From Diadema setosum (Eukaryota > Echinodermata > Echinoidea > Diadematoida > Diadematidae), in the NCBI RefSeq assembly GCF_964275005.1, contig NC_092696.1:25798972-25862971 (forward strand): DNA of 64,000 bases, read 5' to 3'. This document shows positions 27,901 through 38,048 of this stretch, in pieces. The notes below the pieces were generated by a model. It was not told the origin of the DNA. It made no database searches and worked only from the letters and a program-made list of their open reading frames with translations. Position 1 is the first letter of the stretch; every line of letters starts with the position of its first letter. A program made the translations under genes and the position numbers.

Positions 27901-30900
27901 ATGACTCCTTCTCCGCGGGTGAAATTGCGCAATGCAGTTGGCTGCGAAGTGACAAAGCCAGTTTTCGTGTTCGCGATGAGTTGATAAACGCAATTATTTT
28001 GGAAGCCGTTTCAAAAGGGCTTTGGAAACGGCTTTTGAAAGCCATTTCAAACAGGGGAAAGATGATAAACGCAGCCTTTGTTTATATGTGAAATTGATGA
28101 CAAGCAAAAGATAATAAAACCTACATTGTAGGAGGTCCCCCGCCCCCACAATCTCCCTGACAAGACAGGCAGGCAGTATGTATGGTTATGTTTCTTCCTT
28201 CTAGTGACTGCATTGTGGACAGTAAAATGAACATTGTACAGCTGTACATTGTATCAGTAATCAGCATTTACATGTCCCAATTTTGTATCTTACTTTTAGT
28301 AATTATACCAGTGAAGTAAAATGTACAATGTACATTTATATGATCAACAGGAGTAAGACTTTGCACTGAAAATGCAAAGATACATGTACCATACAAATTG
28401 TGTGTCAGCCCATGTCTGGATAATGGAACTACATTGTAGGAAAGTGGTGGCTAAACAAGTTGAGGCCAGACTGTATCAAAGATCAAAACTACTGGCAAAC
28501 TTGTACTGCATTCTCTACAGCAGATCAAACAAAACTAAACCAGTAGTTGTTTCCAGACAGATGTTCTCAAAATGCTTGGACAAAGAATCTTGGCATGCTT
28601 GTTGGATACAGCATGGAGATCAGTACACTGTGTCCTGTGTAGAATGCATATTGTACACTGTACATCCAGGGAGGTGAAAAGATCTTTCCACCTCCCTGGT
28701 ACATCACACCATATTAAGTGTCAGTGTCAATGTGAATGTCTAGATGATGTCCACTCCTCAGCACAATTTCAATTCACTGATAACAACTGGGAGGGAACTG
28801 AAGCATAAAAACCAGCTCTGTACCGTCTAAGATGTACAGTTTGTACTGTGAAGGCCTGAACCAGGTGCCTGAACACAGCATGAGCGCAATTGTACTGTGG
28901 TTTTACAGCTGTACTGTACCAAGGTTCACTTTGCATCGAGGCAAAATGGATGCCAATGATGGACAACAAACACTCAACAAATGAAAGTATTTGATAGTCC
29001 ACACACCCCATGTATTACTAGCATAAAAGTTTACAGTAGCTTTTTTAATACTGTAAAAGCGGATATTTTCGCACGACTAATTTTTCACGCTTGGCCGGGG
29101 TAGAAGAGTTTCGCGTGTTTTTAATTCCGCGGAATCAAGACATCAACTAAACTGGAACATACAGTGTACTGTATGGCACGCAAAAATATTTGCGTGCTTT
29201 CATTTTTGCGCTAGCTTCTGGTTGCAAGAAATGCGCGAAAATTACAGTAATCAGAATGAGGTGGGTTTAAAGAAATTTTCAAACAACTGCATGCCTGTTT
29301 GTGATAGAAATGGTTTAATGGTTGAAAAGATAATTGAATATTACAAGACGTGTATATACTTACACTGTGTACACCTGTGTACAATATGTTAAACGCAATC
29401 ACAAAAGTACACACACAAAAAAGTCTCATAACACAGTAGACTGTCTCTGCTCAGTGCTCTAAAAATGTTGTATACAACAATTTACAACTTTACCACCAAT
29501 ACAACAGTGCTCAGCAATTTTTTTTTTTTCTTACATAGCTCATCCATACAGTTGAAATGATATGTAGTTCCGTGGGTTTGTTTCGTGTATGATTTACGAT
29601 ATAAATTAAAATATATTACGGTACTTACATGAGGATCACTCTTGATTTTTGTCACAAGAATCTGCAATACAGAAAGAGAACATTGAATTTAATTGAAAAG
29701 TTGTGTACACCTACACACAATATCTGAAAAGCTCATGAATCAAAATTTTATGCAATGCACAGTACAGGAAATATGCAAGTTGAATTTAGTACAAATGGAG
29801 TACCGTACTTTGAAAAGTAGATTGTACTCTACATTTGTGAAACATGTGTGAACTGTAGTAAATAAACCCTTTCTGAACAAACTGATGATTTAAAGACCTC
29901 ACCTCTGTGCCTTCTGACTTTAAAAAAGCAACCCAGAAGGCACACAATACAGAACAGTGTACATAATCGTGTACAATAGTGTACGTGTACATCAACCAAA
30001 AATTCACAGTCAGTGATGGGTTTTGAGTGACTCAAGTTTACAGTACAATTAGAGCATCATTCTCCACAATCAAAAAGGAGGATTTGTAAGTTTAAAAAGC
30101 ACATGATCACAGTTTCTTAATGTTGTAAACATGTTATCTGTATAGATACCGGTACTACAATTTACTGCATTTTAGATTTACATGTATGATAGAATTTGAC
30201 ATAATCATTTGTATAGATGTACACTGTACACTCTACTGTTTTGAACTGTGGGTAGAGGTGTGCATGGAAGCCATGCAAGATGCAAACTTCCCATTAGTAC
30301 AGTGTTCATTCACTGTACTGCAGACACCTGCCACACATGTTTCTTTCAAAATCATGGAAAGTTTATAATGCACAGTCGTAAACATTCGTGCAAAATGGAT
30401 AATTTGCTTTTACAGGATCTTGTCCTACTGTGACCTGCTGATTGGACAAAGCTGTAAACTAGTATATAAGGCCCAAAGGACACACAAATCTTGACTGCCT
30501 AACAATGTGTGCAGTGAACTCATGGTGCACACAATACACCTTCCATCACCTCCAAAGTGAATGCATTATAGGGGGAGGGGGAATCAACTAAAAGCGGTAC
30601 ATAACTTTATGCACATGTGACCCTACAATGAACTGCATGTTAAAGCACTGTCCTGACTATTTCTAACTGCATGCATTTTATCATACATGTACATGCGATA
30701 TGAGGTTATAGCTTGAGGGGCAAGGGACAAAATTCAGTTAGATAACCAGCTCCAAGGCTCCGCGTTATTAATATTACGAATTCCTCTACATTCTACAGCT
30801 GGCAAAAAGAGACATCTAAATCATCATACAATGTAAATGTGCACATCAAATCAGAAGACAGATTAGATTTACAACCAAAAACTTGGCACAAAAAACAATA

Positions 30901-33900
30901 AATCATTGCTGCAGAGTTAAAGAGTAAATGACAATTTCTCATGCGTGCATGGAAGTGATTTTTATCGAGCCAACTTCCTAACAGAGTGAAAATACACTTC
31001 ACAGTAGTAACTGTTTTGCCGACTTTTGTGGTCTGAAGAAACCATGATGTTATTAACTCATGAACTGCTGAGAGTAAACCATGCACATGTACAATCAAGC
31101 TTGGGTACAATGTAAGTTAACTTCCTGTACAGATGTGGAATAGTATTGCAAGGTACAGGTACATGTAGACTACAGTCAGGACTTGTGCACCTACAGTGTA
31201 TTGTAGAATAGACGGTCTGTCAAACCTTTCAGTACAAAAAATATGACAATTACAATACAGAGGTGCCTAAAATGCGTAACATCAATGAGTACTGTGGAAT
31301 TGCTGCAGTGGGCAACACATACTTTTTTTTTCTTTTAATCATGCACACTAGCGTTTACACTCATGGTTGTCAGGATACTGTGATACACCATTTTGAAGAG
31401 AATAGATTGAAAATTTTCACCAGCAATATATTCTTTTGATAAATAGCTAATAAGATTTAATATTCTACGCCAAAATTTTCAACTCAAAATATTATAATTT
31501 TTGTGAAAATATCTTTAAAATGTAATATTTTTCAAATTTTATTAGATGGTTTCAAAACTTTCTGACTATAAATCTTGTAGATTGACCAGTATCTCAAGAT
31601 AGCCAACACAGAAATTTCTATTTTCCCTGCTGAGATTTTAACTTGCATTTAATTGTGAATCATGTAAGCAATGTACAAAGTACAAATATACTGTAAGTTA
31701 GTAGTCCCAAATACAATATGTATACATTTTTTTTTTGCAATACTTTGTGCTAACATGCATAATACAGTATGTCCACCCCCCCCCCAAAAAAAAATACAAC
31801 TGGATTTTCGCATTGGTAACTTCCAATATGATTAAACTACTGTAAAAGTGGTTTCTTTCGCAGTGGTTTTATTTTCGCGCTTTTCGCGCTCTGAGGTTGA
31901 ACCGCGAAATTAACATCACGCGAAAATGTTTTGAACTCGCCACTTGTTACAACGCTATTGCACATTGTATGCATACACAAGATTCCGCGCATTGAGTGTA
32001 TTGATGGTCAACACACACACAGCGATACCGCGCAATGTAGGTCAAGCATGTTATTAAGTACTCAAGAGACAGGATTTCAGGTAAGCCTACATTTAATTCT
32101 AATTTCTATTTAATAAATAAAAGAATAATTGGATTATAATTTTGGTTTGATGTGCAAAATACCAGTTTTTGCCGACTGTGAATTCACAGATTTTGCCGAC
32201 CACGATTTTAAACACACGCGAAAAAGTTGGCACTGATGGAAACCGCGAAAGTATCTGTACGCGAAAGAAACCACTTTTACAGTATCTGCATGCTGTTTCA
32301 ATGTCTTCAGGGGCAGATCCAGGAATTCATGAAGCCTTTACAAAATTCATGGCCCCATTTCTTCTTTTAATTTCTTTTAACAAAATATAAAGGGGGGGGG
32401 GGGGGCGCCTGGTGTGCTCCCCCTGGATCCGCCACTAGTCTTAAAATATCTTAAGTACAGTGTAGCTAAATTTTGCAGAAAACCTGTTTCAGTTTTGTTT
32501 CGTGGTCACAGAAAATTTAGTGAATCTTTGTAAAGTAGGTCATGGTTCTGATTCTTCCACTTGAGGTTAGCACTTGGATGCTCTTGGAACTGCATATTAC
32601 TGTACGAGCTGAAATTTTCGCGAATTTCGCGAATCGCCTTTGAACCGCGAAAATAACAACACGCGAAAATAACAACGCGCAAATAGTTACGTTCAGTTAG
32701 ACCGTCGCAACCGCGAAAATTTACAACACGCGCAAATGTCCTCCAAGTAGCAATTTGCGAAAATATCTGTACGCGAAAATTTCAGCTCCTACAGTATGTG
32801 TTCACAATGGACAGAACTTGGAGGGAAGAGATTCCTGACATGCTCTACAAAACTCCTCATTTCTCTTTGACCACTGAAGCAAGCTGAATGGGGTTTTCTG
32901 TAAAATGTGGGTAATAAGTTGTAGTTTCACACCCTGAAAATATATTTGGAATAAGTTACTTCTTTTGAAGTTATTGGTGTGGAGGGTCCCATTGTAATTT
33001 TTTCTGGGACATTTTTATACAGTATTTTTAATCATTTGTCAGTCTGTAAAATTTCACTTTTATAATGAAACTTATTTTATCTGCTTTAGTTTAAATGATA
33101 AAATTGGATGAAATAACACAGCTTTTCACTTTAATACAGATTCATTAACAAAAAGAAAAAAAAATGTAGCCTCATAGGGTCAGAAAACTGGCCCTTACAA
33201 GTGTAGTGCCATTTTATGGGGTTTAAAACTTCACAGATTTTGTGACAATGTTATTGCACAACAAATTATGGTCTTACAATAACCAGGAGATAAGTCCTCA
33301 AACTTTTTAAGATAAATTATGATCAACAGATTTGTTTCCAAACAGAAAAAAAAATGAAAATAAAACCTGAACACAAATAACACACATACTAGTACAGAAA
33401 TCAAGAGCTAGGAAGAAAAATAAGTTACAGAAGGAAATTACCGAAAGAATGAGCTGACATGTACCGTTGTACATCATTACATGTATGGTAAAGCATGATC
33501 AGAAAGCGATCTGTATTTGATTAAATTGTAGAGTAAAATTGTAAACTACATAAAAATACCATAAGACAATAGAATAAAAAAGATAACAAAAAAGCTACAC
33601 AAATTATATGATCATACCATTAGAACGAAAAGCTAATACAGCAATAACTAAATAACACATGAAAAATCAGTAAGCCTTATAATCTTGGTAATGAAGAATT
33701 GGATACAATGGGCAGCTAAAAATAGTACTCTTGGACATACAATGTAATGCAGTGACACTGCATTTCAGTCACCTATTTTCACAGTTTCTCAAATTACTAT
33801 GAATGTTCTTGCTGTCATTGATCTACAAAAAAAAAAAAAAATGAATGTTCTTCACCGATGCACCTTCAACTTTGAACAGCCGCTAGGGAGAGAGAAACAA

Positions 33901-35144
33901 AAAATGGACAGAAGTACAATATACTGGTACGACCAGTCTTACTATTGACGGGAATAACTAAAAATGGGAATAACAGTGTACACGTATACAACATTCAACA
34001 AATAACCAATACGGCAATAGGACATGCTGAGGTAACATCACTCCAAAATACAGAAACTGAAACTAAACCCGTTACTGACACTTTTGCACCATTCATCTTG
34101 CTCAAAGTTCAGTGGAATGATCTCCTTATAGTTCTAATATCACTTTCCCTTTCAAAATTTTGCTTTGGCCCTGATTCTTCGTCCGTCATGAGATTGTAAT
34201 GATTAATAGTCGACTCTTGTGAAGATTATTTTTAGGGCCAATTGTTAATTGCTCGTAACAACAATTTATTCTTCTTCACAATGTTGGCTAATTTCTGTCA
34301 CCAGTGATAACTTCGGCAAGGCCTGCGAGCTGGCAAGCCTCAAACTGTTGACCACTCCACTACTGCTGAACAGAGACAGAGTTGTTTTGGCTGGTAGGAA
34401 GGGGGAAAAAATAATGTTACCCACCTAGATTGTAGATATTTTCTACAGCACTGCAGCAATATGTCAGTGCATTCTGTTCTGTGGGCATCCTTTCTGTAAC
34501 TTTCACTTAATTTATTGTAACACCACTACCCCTCTCCTCAGCTCAGATAACCCACTCACGCAAGGTATTATGTACGCGAGTTCAGTGCATACGGTACGTG
34601 CACGTAAACAACAGATTGTCAAATGAATGAAAGTTGGCTGCCGTGGTGAGGACAATAGGCAAAATGATGTTGCGGCAGGGGAGATGGGGCACAAACTTTT
34701 TGATCAAAGACCTGTGCCAACACCTTCACATCGGCAAAATAAGGGAAAACTAAAAATCAGTTCCCTACTATAGTGCTCTCCGAAAACGGCCATACATCTG
34801 GAACACTCTCGGATGGCCCGAATTACATTAGTACATCGCTGAGCGATGAATTTCAGACATTTGGAAAAGGTCAAAACTCGACCCGGCGGATGGAGCTACA
34901 GATAGGAGAGCGTAGGCCTGAGCTGCATACAAATCACACACGCGCGCACTATACCAACATGCACACAAGTTACATCGGACATTTAAACCGGAGGGGTACA
35001 CTCAGCATCACTTGTTTTCGGTCGCGGCCCCATATATCGGCAAAAAATTTCTAAATCCACCGAGAATTCATGAGAGCTCACCTGATGTGTTTGTATTTCC
35101 TTTCGTAGGACTTGCTGTAGTTTTTCAAGCTCTTTATTTGACAT
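9631..35144 (-). CDS. PHF21A: PHF21A (BHC80)-like PHD finger protein, 12 coding exons, complete
   Basis: Spliced CDS join, high to low: 35144-35082, 29661-29629, 26057-25992, 23095-23030, 21746-21324, 18530-18348, 16533-16399, 15820-15754, 14531-14452, 12833-12690, 11827-11648, 9795-9631. This totals 1605 bp, 534 aa plus stop, with GT-AG borders and consistent phase throughout. Seen: an N-terminal coiled coil (about 1-72) with the block [10 protein letters not shown]; a Gly/Ser/Thr-rich linker (about 100-265); a block [16 protein letters not shown] (298-313); a PHD finger (373-420); and a C-terminal coiled coil (about 440-515). The order and motifs match vertebrate PHF21A, which is longer (over 600 aa), mostly because its middle linker is longer. 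Known of the family: a subunit of the LSD1/KDM1A-CoREST corepressor whose PHD finger reads unmethylated H3K4. Starting at MSNKELEKL gives the best match to the vertebrate N terminus; an in-frame ATG at 35210 would add 22 residues. Confidence 0.93.
10254..11662 (-). repeat. Minisatellite of about 31 degenerate 43-bp splice-donor units
   Basis: On the minus strand each unit reads close to AATGAGGCCATCACAGTAAG followed by TCATCATGTTGGTAGGGAGT and CCTC. Units at about 10,865-11,040 are nearly identical 43-mers; others carry substitutions or deletions. The gene-proximal unit overlaps the end of PHF21A coding exon 11 (NEAIT codons) and its GTAAGT donor, so the array extends from the exon-intron junction through the whole first part of the intron. 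One unit contains an 85-bp TTAA-type insertion. Confidence 0.92.
10388..10472. mobile_element. 85-bp TTAA-type mini-element inside the minisatellite
   Basis: Starts CCCGTTGAGGATGAG and ends CTTCATCGGG, flanked by TTAG and TTAA. Same length and layout as the copy at 39628-39712. Confidence 0.75.
11648..11827 (-). CDS. PHF21A: PHF21A coding exon 11, C-terminal coiled coil (aa 421-480)
   Basis: Encodes [20 protein letters not shown] through [10 protein letters not shown], aligning with vertebrate WPGTLAIVHSYIAYK and LEQKVKQLSNSIS. Acceptor GTGGTGCAG, donor ACA|GTAAGT, phase 0. The last codons and the donor are the seed of the minisatellite that fills the intron downstream. Confidence 0.95.
12213..12634. 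mobile_element. Foldback MITE with poly-C/poly-A core, near PHD exon
   Basis: Termini ATGCGTTCACACTGGGCC and GGCCTAGTGTGAACGCGCAG are imperfect inverted repeats. The interior holds about 18 C followed by about 57 A (12433-12507). The right end is about 55 nt from the PHF21A PHD exon donor. Confidence 0.75.
12690..12833 (-). CDS. PHF21A: PHF21A coding exon 10, PHD finger (aa 373-420)
   Basis: A whole C4HC3 PHD finger in one 48-codon exon: C378, C381, C390, C393, H398, C401, C416, C419. Asp376 (HEDIC) and Met389 (LLMCDTC) are kept; in vertebrate BHC80 the equivalent residues contact unmodified H3K4 and lie between R2 and K4, so H3K4me0 reading is likely conserved. Acceptor ATTTCTCAG is strong. 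The donor AAG|GTTTGG is weak. The end of a transposon lies about 55 nt into the next intron. Confidence 0.96.
13231..14354. mobile_element. Dispersed repeat rich in TGACCTTTGACC, copy A
   Basis: Begins TAGAAATGTCACTATGGCGA and ends with a hairpin, GCCTCCGGCACCACTTTGTG then GCAGAGGCAT. Multiple TGACCTTTGACCT motifs inside, and a GGACGGACGTACGGAC tail. Co-linear with copy B. Confidence 0.85.
14452..14531 (-). CDS. PHF21A: PHF21A coding exon 9, AT-hook core (aa 346-372)
   Basis: With the incoming G it encodes [20 protein letters not shown] then LAKQEAD. The GRP core of the AT-hook spans the exon 8/9 join as RRRKAGRPARF, whereas vertebrates have KRGRPPKY. The residue before GRP is Ala, not Arg/Lys, so DNA binding may be weaker (inference). 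Acceptor TTTTCAG, donor GAT|GTGAGT, phase 0. Confidence 0.88.
15170..15327. mobile_element. Foldback MITE, GGGGTGTTTCATCAACG termini
   Basis: Left GGGGTGTTTCATCAACGCTT and right ACGTTGATGAAACAACCCC are inverted repeats, with an internal palindrome of GTCAGCGCCGACA type. Confidence 0.8.
15754..15820 (-). CDS. PHF21A: PHF21A coding exon 8 (aa 324-345 and split codon 346)
   Basis: Encodes [20 protein letters not shown] then RK, equivalent to vertebrate KKSAVTYLNS...GTRKR. Acceptor GTTTGCAG, donor AAAG|GTAAGG, leaving phase 1. Its end supplies the basic side of the AT-hook. Confidence 0.9.
16399..16533 (-). CDS. PHF21A: PHF21A coding exon 7 (aa 279-323)
   Basis: Encodes [20 protein letters not shown] then [20 protein letters not shown]. 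It aligns with vertebrate [20 protein letters not shown] and SKRQERKRRTTANPVYS, one of the most diagnostic blocks of the family. Acceptor CATGACAG, donor GAG|GTAAGT, phase 0. Confidence 0.95.
17383..18151 (+). mobile_element. TTAA-flanked MITE, copy 2 (family T4)
   Basis: TTAA on both sides. Termini CCCTATTCTAACTGG and CCAGTTAGAATAGGG are perfectly complementary to each other but differ from copies 1, 3 and 4. The subterminal palindrome GGGGGTCAAATTGACCCCCC is present at both ends. Confidence 0.88.
18348..18530 (-). CDS. PHF21A: PHF21A coding exon 6 (aa 218-278)
   Basis: 61 codons in phase 0. It starts [20 protein letters not shown], has a Ser/Thr-rich centre and ends KKPMTAEET. The donor chosen is ACG|GTGAGA; reading on reaches a stop within 16 codons. 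Acceptor CATATCCAG follows a C-rich tract. The linker is poorly conserved, so the donor rests on frame and the splice motif. Confidence 0.8.
18775..21077. mobile_element. 2.3-kb repeat element with AGGTGATCCG termini and internal duplication
   Basis: Ends AGGTGATCCGAG and CGGATCACCT. The left end forms a hairpin with CTCGGATCACC at 18793-18803. A segment of about 567 bp is tandemly duplicated (19811 and 20378, CGTGTTATCT...GAGCACTAGCTCAC). GGTCAAAGGTCA recurs. No transposase frame recognised. Confidence 0.75.
21324..21746 (-). CDS. PHF21A: PHF21A coding exon 5, Gly-rich linker (aa 77-217)
   Basis: 141 codons, phase 0 at both ends, acceptor CCCAACAG, donor AAA|GTAAGT. Low-complexity linker: a Pro/Thr/Gln-rich first part, then 11 Gly, a Val and 6 Gly, then Ser/Gly/Ala repeats, then [11 protein letters not shown] and [20 protein letters not shown]. 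Vertebrate PHF21A has a long Pro/Gln/Thr-rich linker here, so the position fits while the sequence is not conserved. Open frames on the other strand here are shadows of the GC-rich repeats. Confidence 0.85.
23030..23095 (-). CDS. PHF21A: PHF21A coding exon 4 (aa 55-76)
   Basis: Encodes [19 protein letters not shown] then NEG, aligning with vertebrate KRVVEQLRKNLIVK. Acceptor TTCTGTGAAG-side reads CACAG, donor GGG|GTGAGT, phase 0. Ends the N-terminal coiled coil. Confidence 0.92.
23828..24185. mobile_element. TTAA-flanked near-perfect foldback, copy 1
   Basis: Termini AGGGGATGGCTAGTAACTGA and its complement, arms about 170 bp, flanked by TTAA. Intact relative of the interrupted copy at 46587-47485. 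Confidence 0.9.
24456..24699. mobile_element. TACTGTA/TTCGCG palindromic MITE (a)
   Basis: Left TTGTATACGCCATATATTTC then GCGAGTC; right CTCGCGAAATATTTGGCGTG then TACAGTA. Inverted termini with CG-rich GCGAA motifs. Confidence 0.75.
24863..24902 (+). repeat. Compound (CT)n(CA)n microsatellite
   Basis: A run of TCTCTC followed directly by ACACAC repeats. Confidence 0.9.
25458..25690. repeat. Two-copy tandem duplication, about 107-bp period
   Basis: GGGCAAATTCTCAT...GGTTAAC...GTGTGAGCTGGCTG occurs at about 25,464 and again at about 25,571, diverged. Confidence 0.65.
25814..25946. mobile_element. Small foldback element
   Basis: TATGGACTG...GACATTAATTGCC...AGAATTGTATTGCC is followed by its complement GGCAATACAATTCT...GGCAATAAATGTC...CAGTCCATA. 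Confidence 0.7.
25992..26057 (-). CDS. PHF21A: PHF21A coding exon 3 (aa 33-54)
   Basis: Encodes [12 protein letters not shown] followed by [10 protein letters not shown]. The second half is identical to the vertebrate protein. Acceptor CTGACAG, donor CAG|GTATAA, phase 0. Part of the N-terminal coiled coil. Confidence 0.92.
26858..27335. repeat. Dispersed repeat with GGAGGTAA end, copy A
   Basis: Shares CATGCTGAAAATC, TTCATC(C/G)AAATCCGT and a final GGTGGAGGTAA with 38049-38444. Family unnamed; non-coding. Confidence 0.65.
27661..28078. mobile_element. Foldback MITE with CCGTTTATCA termini
   Basis: Left GGGTCCGTTTATCAACTC and right GATGATAAACGCAGCC are inverted. The motif GATAAACGC(A/G)AAGCTGTTTTGA and AAACGGCTTT repeat inside in both orientations. 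Confidence 0.75.
28079..29048. other. PHF21A intron 2, no gene recognised
   Basis: No exon signal. Contains a short near-perfect palindrome at 28666-28699 (CCAGGGAGGTG / CACCTCCCTGG). Confidence 0.4.
29049..29249. mobile_element. TACTGTA/TTCGCG palindromic MITE (b)
   Basis: Left TACTGTAAAAGCGGATATTT, right GCGCGAAAATTACAGTA. About 380 bp from PHF21A microexon 2. Confidence 0.75.
29629..29661 (-). CDS. PHF21A: PHF21A coding exon 2, 33-bp microexon (aa 22-32)
   Basis: Encodes [11 protein letters not shown], aligning with vertebrate KLVAQMKQDPQ. The acceptor is TATTGCAG and the donor CAT|GTAAGT, phase 0 at both ends. Identified from homology, frame and flanking splice sites; too short to stand alone as an open frame. 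Confidence 0.85.
29662..31837. other. PHF21A intron 1 (part), no gene recognised
   Basis: AT-rich, many TGTACA/GTACAT words, no recognisable exon or repeat boundary. Confidence 0.4.
31838..32284. mobile_element. TACTGTA/TTCGCG palindromic MITE (c)
   Basis: Left TACTGTAAAAGTGGTTTCTT then TCGC; right GCGAAAGAAACCACTTTTAC then AGTA. Perfect inverted ends of more than 20 bp. Confidence 0.85.
32598..32795. mobile_element. TACTGTA/TTCGCG palindromic MITE (d)
   Basis: Left TACTGTACGAGCTGAAATTT then TCGCG; right CGCGAAAATTTCAGCTCCTA then CAGTA. Confidence 0.85.
32796..35081. other. Start of PHF21A intron 1, no further gene recognised
   Basis: AT-rich intron with scattered A-tracts. No coding homology seen on either strand. 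Confidence 0.4.
35082..35144 (-). CDS. PHF21A: PHF21A coding exon 1 (aa 1-21)
   Basis: Encodes [20 protein letters not shown] plus Q, matching the vertebrate start where LQ..L..EIQ.HQ is conserved. The donor is CAG|GTGAGC, phase 0. An upstream in-frame ATG at 35210 exists, but the added residues have no counterpart that I know. I could not place the transcription start or any 5' UTR splice. Confidence 0.85.
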
Positions 35145-35210
35145 GGTGTACGGTATTCCAGAATTAAGTTTCACTTCAATATATGCAGGGTCGAGAATAC
35201 CATAAGACAA

Positions 35211-36829
35211 AAATACATCTTGCGTTCGACCGAATCACCATGCGCATGAATATATAAAACTTATATTTGGGAGAAAATCATCAATAAAATTTATTTCTAT
35301 CAACAGAAACAGCCTCGATCAACATAAACTTATAATGAGAATCTAATTATGATGAAAATCAACGGCGGAGCTATCTAGATAATCTGTTGATATATTCTCC
35401 TCCAGCGGAGGCATGAGCGGAGGGAGTGAAAAGGACAAATACACCTCTCCAAAGTGCCCGGATGTGGTATACCCATCTAATTTATTCTTTGTCAATACAA
35501 GGAAACTTGTTGATGAACGATGTGATCGCTGGGTCTGTCAGAGGACAGTCATTAGACAAATCCTGGGAGATTGATTTCCAAGCTATCCGTAGAGCCGTTC
35601 ATTCAGCTATTAGACCGAATATATATTAGTTTAGAAGGAATTACAGTGCTTAATCCGTACATTTTGGTGCAAGATAGGACCCGTGAAATCAGGCCGTGAA
35701 ATAGGATACAGTACTAGCTCGGGATGCGATATCGAACGAAAAGCGGGGGTGGGATATTTTTTTAGGACTAGAAATATGTTGATCGTCTCAGCGGGTATAT
35801 GAATGCGCCACTTCAGCATTTTGTATTTTTTACACGAATGAAGCCATGTAGCAGTCGAGTATCAGCTTCATGCTAGAGTTCTGAAATTATAGCTTCTCAC
35901 ACACTGAGTGCATATAGACAATGGGAAACAGATTCATATCTATTAAAATAAACAAAAAACAAAAAGAAACAGAACTAATCCTTGTGCTGATTAATAATCT
36001 ATAAATTAGTTTGAGGCTAGTAAAAAGAGAGGAAGAAAGATGTGGAAAAGGAAAGAGAGTTTTTTGCTTCTTTTGACCATAACTTTAAAAATGTTTAGCT
36101 CAATTCATAGAGAATATTACTAGTATCTTATGCAAAAAGGGCATGCTTATTCAGTATCATAACAGGTAAAATCGCAGAGATTAGAAAAAAAAAAAGAGAC
36201 ATTGGGAAAAAGAAATAGGAAGACTGATGGAGTGACTGGTAGACTGATCAAACTAGTTTGTATCAGACCCATATCAGATGGAAAGTGACAGATTCGAACC
36301 TGTAATGTGAAATTATATAGATTGATATTTGAAAAAAAAAGTGGTGAGAATTTCATATTTCAATGAGGAAACAGTGATAGGCTAGCTAATTTGCAGTTTG
36401 ATAAAGATGGGGGAAAATCTAATTATGTACAACAAGAAGGGGAAAAAGGAATGGGAAATTGGAGAATGATGCAGAAATATGATTTGCAGTTGCTTTGTTG
36501 ACAACTAGCTGGATTACTGAATTACCAATTTACCTTTTATGAATTATGTTTTAGCCATTTTTTATTTATATGATTTTTTCATTTATTCTTTTTCTTTTTT
36601 TTGGGGGGGGGGGACTTAATGGTCACACAGGAATCAGATTTTCTATCATAGTCCTGTTGACTTAGTTGAAATTTGGTAAGAGTGAAATTGGTACATTCAT
36701 TTTGCCCGATATTCAAAAGCTTTGACAGAAAAATGTGATATAGATTGGTTGTCATGTTCTGTGGTATGTTGATAGATATTATGTTGGTGTTATCTCTCCC
36801 CCTCTCTCTCTCTACATTTATAAACATAA
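35211..36829. other. Intergenic, upstream of PHF21A
   Basis: Likely includes the PHF21A promoter, but I see no TATA-like or CpG-island signal I would defend. No coding homology. Confidence 0.4.
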
Positions 36830-36843
36830 GTATATATATATAT

Positions 36844-37091
36844 ATATGAAGAGTTTGTTTGCAAAAATCGATAAGTCCATTTTTGCCAAATGGAGATATT
36901 TGCGATTAATGGTCAAGAAAAATAAAGAGAATAATAAGAAAAATTTTGCTTCTTTTGACCATATCTTTAAAAATGCACCTTTATATGTAGTGACCGATAT
37001 ATCATATAAAAGGTATTATTTTGTACTTTATGACAGAGACCGTACTACAAAATCTTCAAAAATGAACTTATCGGTTTTTGCGAACAAACTC

Positions 37092-37098
<7 letters not shown>
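36844..37098. mobile_element. Foldback MITE inserted in a TA microsatellite
   Basis: Left ATGAAGAGTTTGTTTGCAAA then AATCGATAAGT; right ACTTATCGGTTTTTGCGAAC then AAACTCTTCAT. TA repeats on both flanks. Confidence 0.85.

Positions 37099-37172
<74 letters not shown>
37096..37172 (+). repeat. Compound (TA)n(GA)n microsatellite
   Basis: About 18 TA units followed by about 20 GA units. Open frames here translate the repeat and are not genes. Confidence 0.95.
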
Positions 37173-37175
<3 letters not shown>

Positions 37176-37387
37176 TATAGATATATAATGTATATATACA
37201 TAATAAACACAAATATAATTACACAATCACTCTTCTCTTGGCATGTTTCCTTGTGCAGGGATGCCACTAGTTAAAATGTTGGAAAAGGCCTGGTGTGAAA
37301 CTGAACTTTAAAATAGATCATCTTTAGCAGGAAGCAAGTTTTGCTTGTCTCATGAGGGCAGGCTTGTGGATCATGTAGCTGCATTAA

Positions 37388-37812
37388 AGGTGCATGGTCC
37401 CGGTGTTTTAGTCAAATGCGTACGCGAGTGCACGGCGCACGTTTCCTATAGAGACCTACGCTATCGACTCCTCTTTAGCGCTTACGCTTTGGCCCACTTC
37501 CCCGAGTCCGAAGAAGTTCGATTTACTGTAGTCAGTGGTCGGATCACAGTTCGGCTCATGATTCGGCTGAGGGGGATGACAGCTTTAGCAAACTTCTTTT
37601 GTGATGTCATAATAACAAGCACATATGCATGCATTCTGGCATTACTACAGACTGCGCGATGCGCAGAGAAGACAACGAAGGCAACGTTACTTAGCAACAG
37701 CTACGCACTTAACTCTTGATGACAGCTCAACTTCGGTAATCTTCGTATCAATGCTAACGGTTATCGGCAGTATCATCAACAGCGCCCTCTACACTACCGG
37801 GACTATGCCCCT
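37388..37812. mobile_element. TTAA-flanked MITE, AGGTGCATGGTCCCGG termini
   Basis: Left AGGTGCATGGTCCCGGTG; right CACTACCGGGACTATGCCCC then T; TTAA on both sides. GC-richer than the surroundings. The open frame across it has no recognisable product. Confidence 0.82.
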
Positions 37813-38048
37813 TTAACTCTTTCTGTGCCAGGAACTTTGGACATTGTGTGCAATGCTATGGGATTTTTTTTCTGGACCAATCAACACTCACAGCACAAAC
37901 AGGATTAAGGAATGGCAAGCATTGATGTAACATAATTTGGATCACTTTGGAGGACAACTTTTGAGGTAGAAAAAAAGAGAGACCAAAATCAGCAAAACTA
38001 CAATCAAAATGAAACAAAACAAAAACTGTTGTAAAGCACTTTGAGAGC

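Noticed and set aside
28666..28699. Near-perfect 16-bp-arm palindrome CCAGGGAGGTG/CACCTCCCTGG
   Set aside because: Isolated hairpin with no flanking duplication or second copy in the window; not enough to claim a function.
34983..35210. Alternative upstream start of PHF21A adding MSYGILDPAYIEV...
   Set aside because: The extra residues have no family counterpart, and the downstream Met aligns with the known N terminus; kept only as an alternative.
36285..36310. GGTTCGAAT-like B box suggesting a tRNA or SINE
   Set aside because: The arm pairs with an 8-nt loop and no acceptor stem, A box or anticodon arm fits around it.
36846..37274. 142-codon plus-strand frame with RERERE and IYIYIY
   Set aside because: Spans a foldback MITE and the TA/GA microsatellite; no domain and no splice context.
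37345..37719. 124-codon plus-strand frame with complex composition
   Set aside because: Lies inside a TTAA-flanked MITE and its flank; no recognisable family and no start or splice context.
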